Below are positions 16,838 through 25,042 of a stretch of 64,000 bases of DNA, one piece after another. The notes beneath the pieces are model-generated. The model was not told the origin of the DNA, ran no database searches, and saw only the letters and a list, made by a program, of their open reading frames with translations. The position numbers and the translations under genes were made by a program. How positions within the stretch are numbered: position 1 is the stretch's first letter; every line of letters starts with the position of its first letter. The stretch lies in assembly GCA_020053595.1 (NCBI GenBank), contig JAGVMV010000047.1, positions 23,635 to 87,634 on the forward strand, written 5' to 3'. This stretch comes from Thermoleophilia bacterium. GTDB lineage: Bacteria > Actinomycetota > Thermoleophilia > BMS3ABIN01.

Positions 16838-18262
16838 TCAGCTGCGCTCGAACAGTGATACGACCTCGATATGCGGAGTATGGGGGAACATGTCGACGGC
16901 TCCGGTCCTGATCAGCTGGTAGCCACCTTCCGCCAGCCGGGCAGCGTTTCCCGCCAGGGTCGAGGCATTGCAGGAGACGTAGACGATCCGGGGCGCGCCC
17001 AGTTCGATGACGCGCTGTATCTCTTTCTTGCTGGCGCCGGCTCGTGGCGGGTCGAGGACGACGAGGTCGGGCCGGCGGTCGAGCTCGATGTTCTTGAGCG
17101 CCGCCCTGACCTTGCCGGAGATAAAGCGGCTGTTGGTGACGCTGTTGGCCAGGGCGTTTTCCCGGGCCAGGCGCACGGCGTCTTCCACGATCTCTATGCC
17201 GAGGATCTCCGAGCAGGATTTCGCCATCAGGAGAGCGATGGAGCCGATGCCGGAGTAGAGGTCAAAGACGAACTCGTGGCCTTCAAGCCCGGCGTATTCC
17301 AGCGCTTTACGGTAGAGCCGCTCGGCCATCAGCGTGTTGGTCTGGAGAAAGGTCTGGGGCGAAACCTTGAACCGGAGGCCACAGATCTCTTCGAAGATAT
17401 GGTCGCGGCCGGCCAGAACGGTAAAGGGGAAGCCGGTTGCCACCGAGGCCCGGGTGTCGTTGATGCTCCAGACCAACGAGGCGATGCCGGGAAATGCCGC
17501 CGTCAGATTTTTCGTAAAGCCTTCGGCGTCGGGGAAGTCCCCGGGGCCAGTGACGATGTTGACCATGATCTCGCCGGTATTGATTCCTTCGCGCAGGACC
17601 AGATGCCGCCAGAATCCGGTCTCGCTTTGCTGCTCCCAGGCGGCAAGTCCGGTGCCGCGGGCAAAGTCGCGCACGGCGTTGCGGATGGCATTGGTTGTCT
17701 CGGAGTGTAAAAGGCAATCCTGGATATTCACCACGCGGCGCCAATCGCCGGGCAGATGGAAGCCCAGGTCGAGACCAGTTCCGATAGCGGCGTCCGAAGC
17801 GTCGCTTCTACCGATCGCCTTAACACTATCAGCCGCCCCCCGATCTCCTGCCGAAAATGAGAACTCAACCTTGTTCCGGTAGCGCCAGAGAGGTTCCGCC
17901 GCCAAGGGCTCGTCGACCTCGAAACCGCGAATCCCGCCGATATGCCCGAGGCATTCCGTGACCTGGCTTTGCTTGTATCTGAGCTGGGCGTCGTAAGAAA
18001 GCGTCTGCCAGGAGCAGCCGCCACAGACGCCGAAATGGCGGCACTTTGGTTCCACGCGCTCCGCCGAGGAGTTCAGCAGCTCCTTGACCCGGGCTTCGGC
18101 ATAGGAGCGCCGGGCGTGTGTCACAACCGCCCGCACCCGGTCACCTGGTACGGCGCCTTCGACAAAGATGACAAAGCCATCCTGGCGCGCTACCCCTCGA
18201 CCACCGAAGGCAAGGCTGGCAATTGAGAGGTCGAGTTCCTGTGTTTTAACGGGTTTTTTCAT
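16838..18262 (-). CDS. rlmD: 23S rRNA (uracil-C5)-methyltransferase, RlmD/TrmA family
   Basis: A 474-residue RumA-type RNA m5U methyltransferase. In order: a TRAM RNA-binding domain (residues about 5-65, VEGAVPGDRVRAVVTHARRSYAEA), the four-cysteine iron-sulfur motif starting CRHFGVCGGCSWQ, an insert domain, then the Rossmann methyltransferase domain with DLYSGIGSIAL, the LDPPRAGASKK active-site segment and the catalytic cysteine in IVYVSCNASTLA. Which uridine is modified (position 747 or 1939 type, or a tRNA) cannot be told from sequence by eye, so the symbol is approximate. It is a single gene on the minus strand. Confidence 0.85.
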   Translation of the reverse strand: MKKPVKTQELDLSIASLAFGGRGVARQDGFVIFVEGAVPGDRVRAVVTHARRSYAEARVKELLNSSAERVEPKCRHFGVCGGCSWQTLSYDAQLRYKQSQVTECLGHIGGIRGFEVDEPLAAEPLWRYRNKVEFSFSAGDRGAADSVKAIGRSDASDAAIGTGLDLGFHLPGDWRRVVNIQDCLLHSETTNAIRNAVRDFARGTGLAAWEQQSETGFWRHLVLREGINTGEIMVNIVTGPGDFPDAEGFTKNLTAAFPGIASLVWSINDTRASVATGFPFTVLAGRDHIFEEICGLRFKVSPQTFLQTNTLMAERLYRKALEYAGLEGHEFVFDLYSGIGSIALLMAKSCSEILGIEIVEDAVRLARENALANSVTNSRFISGKVRAALKNIELDRRPDLVVLDPPRAGASKKEIQRVIELGAPRIVYVSCNASTLAGNAARLAEGGYQLIRTGAVDMFPHTPHIEVVSLFERS

Positions 18263-18369
18263 GGCGACAGATCATCGATCCTTTTTGAGAGGTTCATGGT
18301 TACTGCGAGCCCAGCATAGCAGGAGAAAAACCGCAGGGAAAAGAGGCAGTGCTGGTCCTGGGAGGTGAA

Positions 18370-18403
18370 TGACCGGCGAGCGGCCGGAAAACAGTGCCGG
18401 TCA
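18370..18403. terminator. Inverted repeat between lipoprotein gene and rlmD, possible terminator
   Basis: TGACCGGC (18370-18377) pairs with GCCGGTCA (18396-18403) across an 18-base loop. The element lies in the gap downstream of nothing and upstream of the lipoprotein gene, without a T tract, so a regulatory rather than terminator role is equally possible. Confidence 0.3.
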
Positions 18404-18425
18404 GGAGTAGTCCGATCGCTCCGGG

Positions 18426-19016
18426 TCAGTTATACATGCCACCGAAACCGCTGTTCGTGACATTGGAGTTTTCCAGGATTTTGGGGTGGATATAATACTC
18501 GGTAACCATGGAGGACATGGTCATCGGACCGAACATGGACCAGTCGATATCCTGCGCGGTCACCCGGTTTACAAAAACCTTTGACGCTATTTCGTCGCTC
18601 TTCGTGCCCTGCGTAACGCCGTACATGGTCATCGATACGCTGGACACCTCGGGATACTCGAAGAGAGTCGGTACGATCTTCCGGGACAATGATGACATGG
18701 TCGCCTCGACAAAACCATCTTCACAGGTGGCCGGACGGTCCACTGCAATATTGATTTCCAGACTGGTTTTATCACCAGAGAGAATTGCGAATCGCACCTG
18801 GGCGGTTTCGCCGAGGCTTCGCCCAACAACTTCCTGCAGACCTTCCTGGGTGAGCAAGGGGGTCACGAAATTATTGCGAACCGTCATGCCGTCACCGGTT
18901 GAGGCCTTGTCGAATCCACATCCGAAGGCCATCAACGCCAGAGCCAGCACAGCCATTATTCCAATAATCACTACGACTGCGCGATCGGTAACATGTCTGC
19001 TGTTTTTAAAGTTCAT
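18426..19016 (-). CDS. Putative lipoprotein of unknown function
   Basis: A 196-residue protein when started at ATG 19016, which gives a basic N-terminus, a hydrophobic segment VVVIIGIMAVLALALM and a lipobox-like AFGC. It is therefore likely exported and lipid-anchored. The mature part is mixed alpha/beta with a single later cysteine (RPATCEDGF); no domain is recognised. A frame 18 codons longer exists but would bury the signal peptide. It is flanked by a 740-base stretch without a recognised gene. Confidence 0.65.
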   Translation of the reverse strand: MNFKNSRHVTDRAVVVIIGIMAVLALALMAFGCGFDKASTGDGMTVRNNFVTPLLTQEGLQEVVGRSLGETAQVRFAILSGDKTSLEINIAVDRPATCEDGFVEATMSSLSRKIVPTLFEYPEVSSVSMTMYGVTQGTKSDEIASKVFVNRVTAQDIDWSMFGPMTMSSMVTEYYIHPKILENSNVTNSGFGGMYN

Positions 19017-19070
19017 CCTGCCAACTATCCATGTGACTAGTTTTAATTGCCCGAGGTTGATACCAATCAA

Positions 19071-19807
19071 TTCCTATCAATATAGCTTAGCGAATTCCGT
19101 GCCAACAATCGCGAATTCCACAGCTGACAGGAAACAATCACAAAGAGCCCCCTGCCTTAGCCGTTCCAGCCAACCAGACATGGCCGAAAAACCAAGCCAT
19201 ATAAACCGGCTTCCGTGGCATATCCCACACAAGGTGTGGCATTAAATGAAAAAATTGAGGGCAACGGCTGTCGCGCGGCTTACGACTTTATGGCTTCGCC
19301 TTTCAAAAAACTAATCAGTTCGTTTCAGATTCCTTATACAAAATGACCAGTTTAGTCAGGTTTTTAGATAACAGGGTAGAGTTTTTTTACTTTTTTTCTC
19401 CAGGTTGGCACAGTTCTTGCAAGTATAGCGTTGCGAGAGCGACTATTTGTTCCCTTCACATCGGTCTGGGTCAAAAGTTCGCTTCTTCTGCGGCTCCGGC
19501 TGGTCACCGGAGCCCAAAAAAATTACCGGCACCAGCATACAGGCCGGAGTTACATATATGGAGCATGAAGGTGCGGGCTCTCTTCAACAAAGGGTGTAGG
19601 GAAAGGGTGACGGTGATTACGGTGATTCGGGGTGATTGGGCGAAGACAATTTCCCTTTAGAACTAAATGACCCGTTTCTCGCTCGGTTTTACCCCACGAG
19701 AGAAGCCACAAAATGACGAGGTCTTTCTTGGAGGTGGTTTGCGAGAGATGAAAAAGATGGCATGAGTTTTGACCTATCGTGAACGCAATAGAAAAGAAGG
19801 AGAGAAA
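19071..19807. other. Long intergenic region and leader upstream of the Tat-exported protein gene
   Basis: No gene is accepted here; a 105-codon plus-strand frame (19343-19660) has no recognisable features. The region contains a sigma-54-like promoter at 19406-19421. It also has a strong hairpin, GGCTCCGG (19492-19499) with CCGGAGCC (19507-19514), and four irregularly spaced GGTGA motifs between 19606 and 19636. If transcription begins near 19432, the leader of the following operon would be about 375 bases, long enough for post-transcriptional control. Confidence 0.5.
19406..19421 (+). promoter_or_regulatory. Sigma-54-type (-24/-12) promoter
   Basis: TGGCAC (19406-19411), five bases, then TTGCA (19417-19421). 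The invariant GG and GC are exactly ten bases apart, as RpoN holoenzyme requires. It points toward the Tat-exported protein gene at 19808. Sigma-54 is rare in Actinomycetota, and whether this genome encodes RpoN cannot be seen here. Confidence 0.5.
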
Positions 19808-20755
19808 ATGAAGGATGAATTGGATAACTGTAATGGCTGCATGGAAGCCTGTTCGGATCAGCTGGAAAAACCAGCCAAATCCATATCCAGGCGGAAGTTC
19901 CTCAGCGTCGGAGCATTGACAGTTGGGGCCGCGGGGGCCACTGTCGCCGCTACCGGGGGTCTGGGATTACTGGGTTCGATAGCGGGAGCAGCAACAACAC
20001 CGCCAACCTGCGCGACCGTTCCCGGTACCGTCAAGCATCCCCGGGGCACCTGGGGCTATGAGACCCTGGATCCGGCTGTTTGTGCCGAGCGGGCATATCA
20101 TGGATTTTATGTGAATTTCTGCTGTTGGGCTGTAGTTGACGGTGTTCTGGGCACGATGCAGGATACGCTGGGGTCTCCGTATACCAACCTCGACCTGATG
20201 GCCTTCAAATTCGGTGCAGCCGGCGTCAATGGTTGGGGTACTCTCTGTGGTACAGCGCTGGGAGCCGCGCTTGTTACCAACATCATCGTTGGCGCTGTCG
20301 GTGGGGTTGATAAGGGAAGCGCCATGTCCAATGACCTGTTAGCGTACTATGCGGCGACTTCGATGCCGGCTTATGTTCCAACCGCACCGGAATACGAGGC
20401 ACGCGGCGGCACCAAGCCGCAATTCCTGCCAGGCGGAACATTCCCGACCTCAGTCGCCGATTCACCGCTGTGCCACGTATCGACTAACAAATGGATGTTC
20501 GCGGCCAATACGGCATGCGGCCTGCCGACATTCGCATATGGCGGTACGGCAGATCCAACCTCGATTGTCAGCGGCAGCATCGAAAGGAAAGAAAGGTGCG
20601 CGAGGCTGGCGGGAACCATGGCCTACAAAACAGTAGAGCTGCTCAACGCCTTCAAGGCCAGCTCTTATACCTCTGGTGCCTGGGGCGGCGCTGGCGTAGG
20701 CAACCCCGGTGGATCACCTGCACAGAAAGACTGCGTGGACTGTCATACCATCTAA
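19808..20755 (+). CDS. Tat-exported C_GCAxxG_C_C / split-Soret cytochrome-like protein
   Basis: A 315-residue protein. ATG 19808 follows AAGGAG. The N-terminus has a CNGCMEAC cysteine cluster, then a twin-arginine signal (ISRRKFLSVGAL) and an alanine/glycine-rich hydrophobic stretch ending near AGAA. The mature part shows the redox family's pattern: VNFCCWAVVDGVLG, GWGTLCGTALGAAL and SPLCHVSTNKW. It ends in a single heme-c motif CVDCH, as in split-Soret cytochromes. It is probably a periplasmic or cell-surface electron-transfer protein. Cysteines before the signal are unusual and may bind a cofactor before export. tatA-tatA-tatC lie 1 kb downstream. The fit to the split-Soret group is by motif only. 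Confidence 0.75.
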   Translation: MKDELDNCNGCMEACSDQLEKPAKSISRRKFLSVGALTVGAAGATVAATGGLGLLGSIAGAATTPPTCATVPGTVKHPRGTWGYETLDPAVCAERAYHGFYVNFCCWAVVDGVLGTMQDTLGSPYTNLDLMAFKFGAAGVNGWGTLCGTALGAALVTNIIVGAVGGVDKGSAMSNDLLAYYAATSMPAYVPTAPEYEARGGTKPQFLPGGTFPTSVADSPLCHVSTNKWMFAANTACGLPTFAYGGTADPTSIVSGSIERKERCARLAGTMAYKTVELLNAFKASSYTSGAWGGAGVGNPGGSPAQKDCVDCHTI

Positions 20756-20800
20756 CCATAAACCCAGAATAACTTCGCAAACAACCAGGAGGAGAAGGAA

Positions 20801-21262
20801 ATGAAGTTAATACAGAAACTGGGTCTTGTGGTGGTAACGGTCTGCCTGATAGCCCTGGTGTTAGTACAGGGTATCGGCGCCATCGGCAACGCGGCAGTAG
20901 GCGAGTATTCGTGTTACTGCACGCAACCGGTGCTGAGCCTGACCCAGGAAAATATATATTGGGGCAGCTTTGCTGCTTATGAAGCCAGGACCCTGTCGGT
21001 TGATTACGACGTGAGCAATTTGTCAGATAACTACGCCAACGCTCACAACCTGCAGATAGTAGGAACCAGCAACACGGGCGGAGTAAGCTCCATTAACAAT
21101 GGGCGGGACATCAACATGGTCTCCGCCGGTGAATGTGAGCTGGTCACCGTCAAGTACAACGTGCCCCCCGGGGTTGGCGCTTTCAACACCAGGGTCTACG
21201 CGACGACCAAGGATCAATGTGGCAACTCCTATGATTATCCAGGCCCGATGCCTACACCGTAA
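20801..21262 (+). CDS. Secreted protein of unknown function, beta-rich with cysteine motif
   Basis: A 153-residue protein with a Sec-type signal (KLGLVVVTVCLIALVLVQGIG, first charged residues K at 2 and 6) and probable cleavage near AIGNAAVG. The mature part begins YSCYCTQPVLSLTQENIYWG and looks beta-rich, like an immunoglobulin-type domain; two later cysteines (GECELV, DQCGNSY) may form disulfides. AGGAGGAGAAGG precedes the ATG. It lies 45 bases after the Tat-exported protein and 53 before the small peptide gene, so the three likely form one transcript. I do not recognise a family. Confidence 0.65.
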   Translation: MKLIQKLGLVVVTVCLIALVLVQGIGAIGNAAVGEYSCYCTQPVLSLTQENIYWGSFAAYEARTLSVDYDVSNLSDNYANAHNLQIVGTSNTGGVSSINNGRDINMVSAGECELVTVKYNVPPGVGAFNTRVYATTKDQCGNSYDYPGPMPTP

Positions 21263-21315
21263 GGACGGCGCTGCTGGATGGATGAACCTGTAATTGATCC
21301 CGAGAGGAGGATGCC

Positions 21316-21450
21316 GTGTTCGATACACAGAACCACAGTCGGGAAACGTATGTGAAGCCCGAGCTGTTGATACATGATAACTTGAGGGAAATCACCTTCG
21401 AGTGCCCGAACTGGCAGTGCAGCGTAGTGGTTCCGCCGCCGCCGGCATAG
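21316..21450 (+). CDS. Small peptide, RiPP-precursor-like (leader with YxxPxL...T pattern, two-Cys core)
   Basis: A 44-residue frame starting at GTG 21316, five bases after GAGGAGG (21304-21310). The N-terminal part reads YVKPELLIHDNLREIT. Tyr, Pro, Leu and Thr occupy the same relative positions as in leader peptides recognised by RiPP recognition elements (Y-x-x-P-x-L and T ten residues on, as in lasso peptides); the usual glycine is Asp. The C-terminal part, FECPNWQCSVVVPPPPA, has two cysteines four residues apart and a proline run, and would be the core. No modifying enzyme is encoded in the window near it. A strong stem-loop follows. Coding status rests on the ribosome binding site, the position and the leader pattern. 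Confidence 0.6.
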   Translation: MFDTQNHSRETYVKPELLIHDNLREITFECPNWQCSVVVPPPPA

Positions 21451-21468
21451 GCTGGAATTAGCGAACGA

Positions 21469-21511
21469 CACAGCAGGGGGGTGGCCCCGAACGGGGCCAC
21501 CCCCCCCTGTG
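21469..21511 (+). terminator. Strong stem-loop after the small peptide gene
   Basis: GTGGCCCC (21481-21488) pairs with GGGGCCAC (21493-21500) around a GAAC loop. The stem is extended by the flanking GGGGG/CCCCC and CACAG/CTGTG. No T run follows, so it may act as an mRNA-stabilising structure or a weak terminator separating the operon from tatA. Confidence 0.6.
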
Positions 21512-21606
21512 CTAAATACGTATTAAAAAGGCGGATGCTGAATAATCAAAGTTCTGCAGAGAAAACCTTTGCAAGAAATCAAAAATCATCCAAGGAGATG
21601 TAAGTC

Positions 21607-21822
21607 ATGCCTTCAATCGGCTGGCAGGAATTAGTCATAGTCCTTTTTTTAGTGCTGGTTATTTTCGGACCCAAGCGACTCCCGGAGATGGGTCGCTCAA
21701 TGGGCAAGGGCATCCGGGAATTCAGAAAATCCACCGGTGAGATCCAGGAACAGTTAACTCAGGTGAAAACTGGCACCGTTGTGGCTGAAAAAGCTGAAGC
21801 AGTGGTGGTTCAGGAATCGTAA
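21607..21822 (+). CDS. tatA: Twin-arginine translocase subunit TatA (first copy)
   Basis: A 71-residue TatA/E protein. A short N-terminal helix (WQELVIVLFLVLVIF) is followed by the hinge [20 protein letters not shown] and an amphipathic helix. AAGGAG stands upstream of ATG 21607. TatA oligomers form the translocation pore for folded proteins (family knowledge). It is the first of two adjacent TatA-like genes and lies next to a likely Tat substrate at 19808. Confidence 0.92.
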   Translation: MPSIGWQELVIVLFLVLVIFGPKRLPEMGRSMGKGIREFRKSTGEIQEQLTQVKTGTVVAEKAEAVVVQES

Positions 21823-22003
21823 TTGCCTTCAGGATCATAGTATTTTCCTTGAATGAGCAACCAACTCGGCTTGCCGTTTGCCCGGCAGGGCAGATGCCGC
21901 GTGCGGGATGCGGATTTTTGACATGCCCTGCCACGTAACCTAGAATGATAGACAGTTTAAAATCTTGATTAGTAAACATCGCTGATTTAAGGAGTTGACC
22001 ATA

Positions 22004-22354
22004 TTGGGGTCTTTAGGATGGCCAGAAATCATAGCCATATTGGTAATCGTACTGGTGATCTTTGGTCCCAAGCGGCTGCCAGAGATTGGGAAATCGCTGG
22101 GCAAGGGCATCAAGGAATTCAAGAAATCAACCACCGAGCTGCAGGAGCACATCACCAAGGAAGAACCTGAAGCTCCCAAGGTTGAGAAGGCGGAGACGGT
22201 TGAGAGTGCGAGCGAACCTGCAGCTACCACTCAACCCGAAGCTGCTCCTGAACCCAAAGTTGCTCCCGAGCCCGAAGTTGCTTCCAAGCCCGAAGCTGCT
22301 CCCGAGCCCGAAGCTGCTCCCGAGCCCAAGAACCCCGAAACCAAGACCTCCTGA
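22004..22354 (+). CDS. tatA: Twin-arginine translocase subunit TatA/TatB-like (second copy) with Pro-Glu tail
   Basis: A protein of about 116 residues started at TTG 22004 (AAGGAG lies nine bases upstream; the earlier TTG 21995 abuts that site). The N-terminal part is TatA-like ([20 protein letters not shown], then [18 protein letters not shown]). The last 45 residues are repeats of the type APEP/AAPEP, giving an acidic proline-rich tail. It may take the TatB role, since the length and the tail distinguish it from the first copy. tatC begins 31 bases downstream. Confidence 0.88.
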   Translation: MGSLGWPEIIAILVIVLVIFGPKRLPEIGKSLGKGIKEFKKSTTELQEHITKEEPEAPKVEKAETVESASEPAATTQPEAAPEPKVAPEPEVASKPEAAPEPEAAPEPKNPETKTS

Positions 22355-22385
22355 CAGCGCCCCCGCGGCCTGACTCTTCTCGGCA

Positions 22386-23180
22386 GTGACCGATTCTTCT
22401 GACGACCGCATTCTAACCGACGATCGGGTTTTATCGCTGATTGGTCATCTCGAGGAACTGCGTAAACGCATCATCATCTCCGTCATCGCCCTTGGCGTGG
22501 GCATGGCGCTCTGCTTCATCTTCAAGAGCTGGCTGCTGCAGTTTATGATCACGCCGCTGGGCGATAGAAAGCTGATCACGCTTTCGCCCACCGAATCCTT
22601 CATGACTGTTTTCAAGGTGGCCGGCTACGCGGGCATGATAATTGCCTCGCCGGTCATTATTTACCAGATCTGGGCTTTTGTGGCTCCCGGCCTGAAGACC
22701 AAGGAAAAACGGGTGGTTATGTTCTCGACGGTCTTCACCACGATCCTTTTCCTCTGCGGCATCGCTTTTGCCTGGTACCTGGTTTTGCCCCGGGGGCTCA
22801 ATTTCCTGTTGAATTACGAGAACGAGGTCTTCAATCAGCAGGTACAGGCATCGAAGTACTTCACCTTCGTGGCCTTTTCCCTGCTGGGGTTCGGCCTGAT
22901 CTTTGAATTGCCGGCGATGATCCTGACCCTGGTGCGGGTTGGCGTCGTGGATGTGCCTACCTTACGGAAAAACCGTAAATACGCCATCCTGATCGGTACG
23001 GTTGCCAGCGCCGCCCTGACTCCCGGGCAGGACCTGTTCTCCATGCTGGCCATGGCCATCCCCTTTGTGCTGCTGTTCGAGGTCAGCCTGATCCTTGCCC
23101 GCTTCATCAAGCGACCGGAAAAAAAGAAAGAGGCGGTCGATGTGACCGATGATGGCCCCGAGGGCGAGGCGGCGGGTTAG
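22386..23180 (+). CDS. tatC: Twin-arginine translocase subunit TatC
   Basis: A 264-residue, six-helix TatC that binds the twin-arginine signal. Landmarks are LIGHLEELRKRIIISV at the N-terminus, LSPTESFMTVFKVAGYAG, PVIIYQIWAFVAPGLKTKEKR, and a fifth/sixth helix region with ALTPGQDLFSMLAMAIP. The start is GTG 22386. The stop codon is immediately followed by the ATG of the glycosyltransferase, so those two genes are in one transcript. Confidence 0.95.
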   Translation: MTDSSDDRILTDDRVLSLIGHLEELRKRIIISVIALGVGMALCFIFKSWLLQFMITPLGDRKLITLSPTESFMTVFKVAGYAGMIIASPVIIYQIWAFVAPGLKTKEKRVVMFSTVFTTILFLCGIAFAWYLVLPRGLNFLLNYENEVFNQQVQASKYFTFVAFSLLGFGLIFELPAMILTLVRVGVVDVPTLRKNRKYAILIGTVASAALTPGQDLFSMLAMAIPFVLLFEVSLILARFIKRPEKKKEAVDVTDDGPEGEAAG

Positions 23181-24041
23181 ATGAGCCCTGTCCTGGACGA
23201 TAATATCGCAGCGGCCGGCAACGCGGATTGCGAGGTTGAGGCGGGTGCGAATTTCGGCAAAAACCCGGATGAGTTTGAGCAGGAGGATGCGCTGGCGTCG
23301 CGGACCCTGGATCTGTCGGTTGTAGTACCCGTCTATAACGAGGAAGAGCGTATTATCAATACGATTACGCTGCTTGAGGCCTATCTGAGCCAGCAGGGAA
23401 TGAGTTATGAGGTCATCATCTCTGATGATGGCAGTCATGACGGCAGCCCGACGCTGGTCAGGGAGCATTCCGCTGTAGCCGGCAGCGTGCGGCTGATCCG
23501 CGAGCGGCAGAACAACGGCAAGGGAGCGGCTGTGCGCAGGGGAATGCTGGCGGCCCGTGGCGACCTGATCGTTTTCACCGACGCTGACCTCTCCTACCCG
23601 GTTGAAACAATCGGCATGTGTATCGAGGCGCTTGCCAGCCATGATGTCGCTGTTGGCTCCCGGAATCTGCCGGGTTCCGACATCGAGATCACGCCGCCAC
23701 TGTTGCGCCGTCTGGCGGGGCCGGTATTCAAGGCCGTCGTACGGGGACTGGTAATCAGGGGTTTCAGCGACACACAGTGTGGTTTCAAGGGCTTCCGCGC
23801 CCAGGCGGCCCACGACATCTTCAGCAACTGCAGCATCAACGGCTTCTCGTTCGATGTGGAGGTGTTGGCGCTGGCGCGGCTTTTCGGCTATAGCATCACC
23901 GAGTTACCGGTACGATTGCTGGTGGACTCGTCAGATTCGAAAATCAATCTCACCAGCGATCCCTTGCGGATGATCGGCGAGCTTCTGGAAATCCGCCGGC
24001 GGGTTCGCGAAATCGGCAGGGAAGCTCAGAAAAAAAATTAG
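23181..24041 (+). CDS. Family 2 glycosyltransferase, polyprenyl-phosphate sugar synthase type
   Basis: A 286-residue cytosolic or membrane-associated GT-A enzyme resembling dolichyl-phosphate glucosyl/mannosyltransferases. The first 40 residues are acidic and non-conserved. Then come LSVVVPVYNEEERI, EVIISDDGSHDGS, NNGKGAAVRRGMLAARGD, the metal-binding FTDADLSYP, and GSRNLPGSDI with DTQCGFKGFRA. It probably transfers a sugar from a nucleotide donor to a polyprenyl phosphate (family inference). No transmembrane helices follow the catalytic domain. Its ATG abuts the tatC stop. The convergent neighbours (24074-27823) include a polyprenol-dependent mannosyltransferase candidate that could use such a donor. 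Confidence 0.85.
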   Translation: MSPVLDDNIAAAGNADCEVEAGANFGKNPDEFEQEDALASRTLDLSVVVPVYNEEERIINTITLLEAYLSQQGMSYEVIISDDGSHDGSPTLVREHSAVAGSVRLIRERQNNGKGAAVRRGMLAARGDLIVFTDADLSYPVETIGMCIEALASHDVAVGSRNLPGSDIEITPPLLRRLAGPVFKAVVRGLVIRGFSDTQCGFKGFRAQAAHDIFSNCSINGFSFDVEVLALARLFGYSITELPVRLLVDSSDSKINLTSDPLRMIGELLEIRRRVREIGREAQKKN

Positions 24042-24073
24042 ACCGACCGCTGTATCAGGCGACTGGCCGTGCT

Positions 24074-25042
24074 CTAGCGCACAAGCTCCTTGAACCCTTC
24101 CAGTCCGGTATCAGATCGCACCCGGTATCGTAAAAGGCCGAATGGGTCGTCGCTGCTTTGTTCTTCTCCGGGTTCTGTCGTCGTAGCAAGCAGATAACCC
24201 GCATCACGAGAATATTTTATGACATCGGAATCGTACTTGCCCGCCGGGTAGCAGAGCCAGTAAACCGGATGCCCGAGCCGGGACTTGAACGTCTCCGCCG
24301 CTCCCGAAAGCTCCTGCTTCAAATCGGCTCCCGAGAGGATCGTCAGATCCCGGTGGGTTGCCGTATGGGAGCCGATGTCCATCAGGCGGCGGTCGAGATC
24401 AGCCACCTGCTCCCAGTCCATGTATTCCGGGGTTCCCACTTTTTCCGTGATTATGTAGAAGGTCGCGGGAAAGCCGTACTTTTCCAGGATTGGCGCTGCC
24501 ACCTGGTAGTTGTCCAGGTAGCCGTCGTCAAAGGTCAGCATCACCGCCTTGGGCGGCAATGGTGTGCTGCTGTAAAGAGCCTTGAAAAGCTGCGTCTCGC
24601 TCACAGGTTGATAGCCAGCCTGCTTGAGGTAGCTGATCTGGGCTTCGAAGTCGGCGGTTGAGACAGTGAGATTGTGCCGTATATCGTCGGCGCCGTCCGG
24701 AGGCTCACCAGTGTGGTGGAACATCAGGATCGGCAGTTTGACGGTTCGCGCCGGACTTGGCAAAGAAGCGGGAAAGCTGAGCGTTTCAAAAACCGGTTTG
24801 CTCTCGGCCGTGGTGGCCGTATCCGCTGGAGCCGCAGTATGGCAGACGGCGCCTTCAGCGTCGGCTGAACCCGCATCGGTGATGACAGCCGGGCTGCTGT
24901 CCGCCGATGACCCACACCCGGCCACAGCCGTGGTGACATAGACAGCTAAAACAAACAGGGCTAGGGATAAAAACCAGTATCGGGTCACAGCTAACCGGTT
25001 TTCAATTCCACCCTTCTTAAAAAACCACTGGAGATCCATCAT
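24074..25042 (-). CDS. Polysaccharide deacetylase (NodB domain) lipoprotein
   Basis: A 322-residue exported carbohydrate esterase family 4 protein. A hydrophobic segment (YWFLSLALFVLAVYVTTAVA) ends in the lipobox AVAGC. After a low-complexity linker comes LPILMFHHTGEP, then the metal and catalytic motif LTFDDGYLDNY (TFDDG), and SHTATHRDLTIL for the HxxxH motif, with CYPAGKYD following. It is expected to deacetylate cell-wall or exopolysaccharide (family knowledge). The start overlaps the stop of the MctB-like gene by four bases (ATGA). Confidence 0.9.
   Translation of the reverse strand: MMDLQWFFKKGGIENRLAVTRYWFLSLALFVLAVYVTTAVAGCGSSADSSPAVITDAGSADAEGAVCHTAAPADTATTAESKPVFETLSFPASLPSPARTVKLPILMFHHTGEPPDGADDIRHNLTVSTADFEAQISYLKQAGYQPVSETQLFKALYSSTPLPPKAVMLTFDDGYLDNYQVAAPILEKYGFPATFYIITEKVGTPEYMDWEQVADLDRRLMDIGSHTATHRDLTILSGADLKQELSGAAETFKSRLGHPVYWLCYPAGKYDSDVIKYSRDAGYLLATTTEPGEEQSSDDPFGLLRYRVRSDTGLEGFKELVR

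Noticed and set aside
19343..19660. 105-codon plus-strand frame in the leader region
   Set aside because: Would place the sigma-54-like promoter inside the gene; composition and start are unconvincing.
19762..19776. Second sigma-54-like match (TGGCAT ... TTGAC) near the Tat-exported gene
   Set aside because: The essential -12 GC reads GA, so it was not counted.
22214..22350. Proline-glutamate repeat in the second tatA as a mobile or CRISPR-like repeat
   Set aside because: It is in-frame low-complexity coding sequence in a known type of TatA/B tail, not an independent element.
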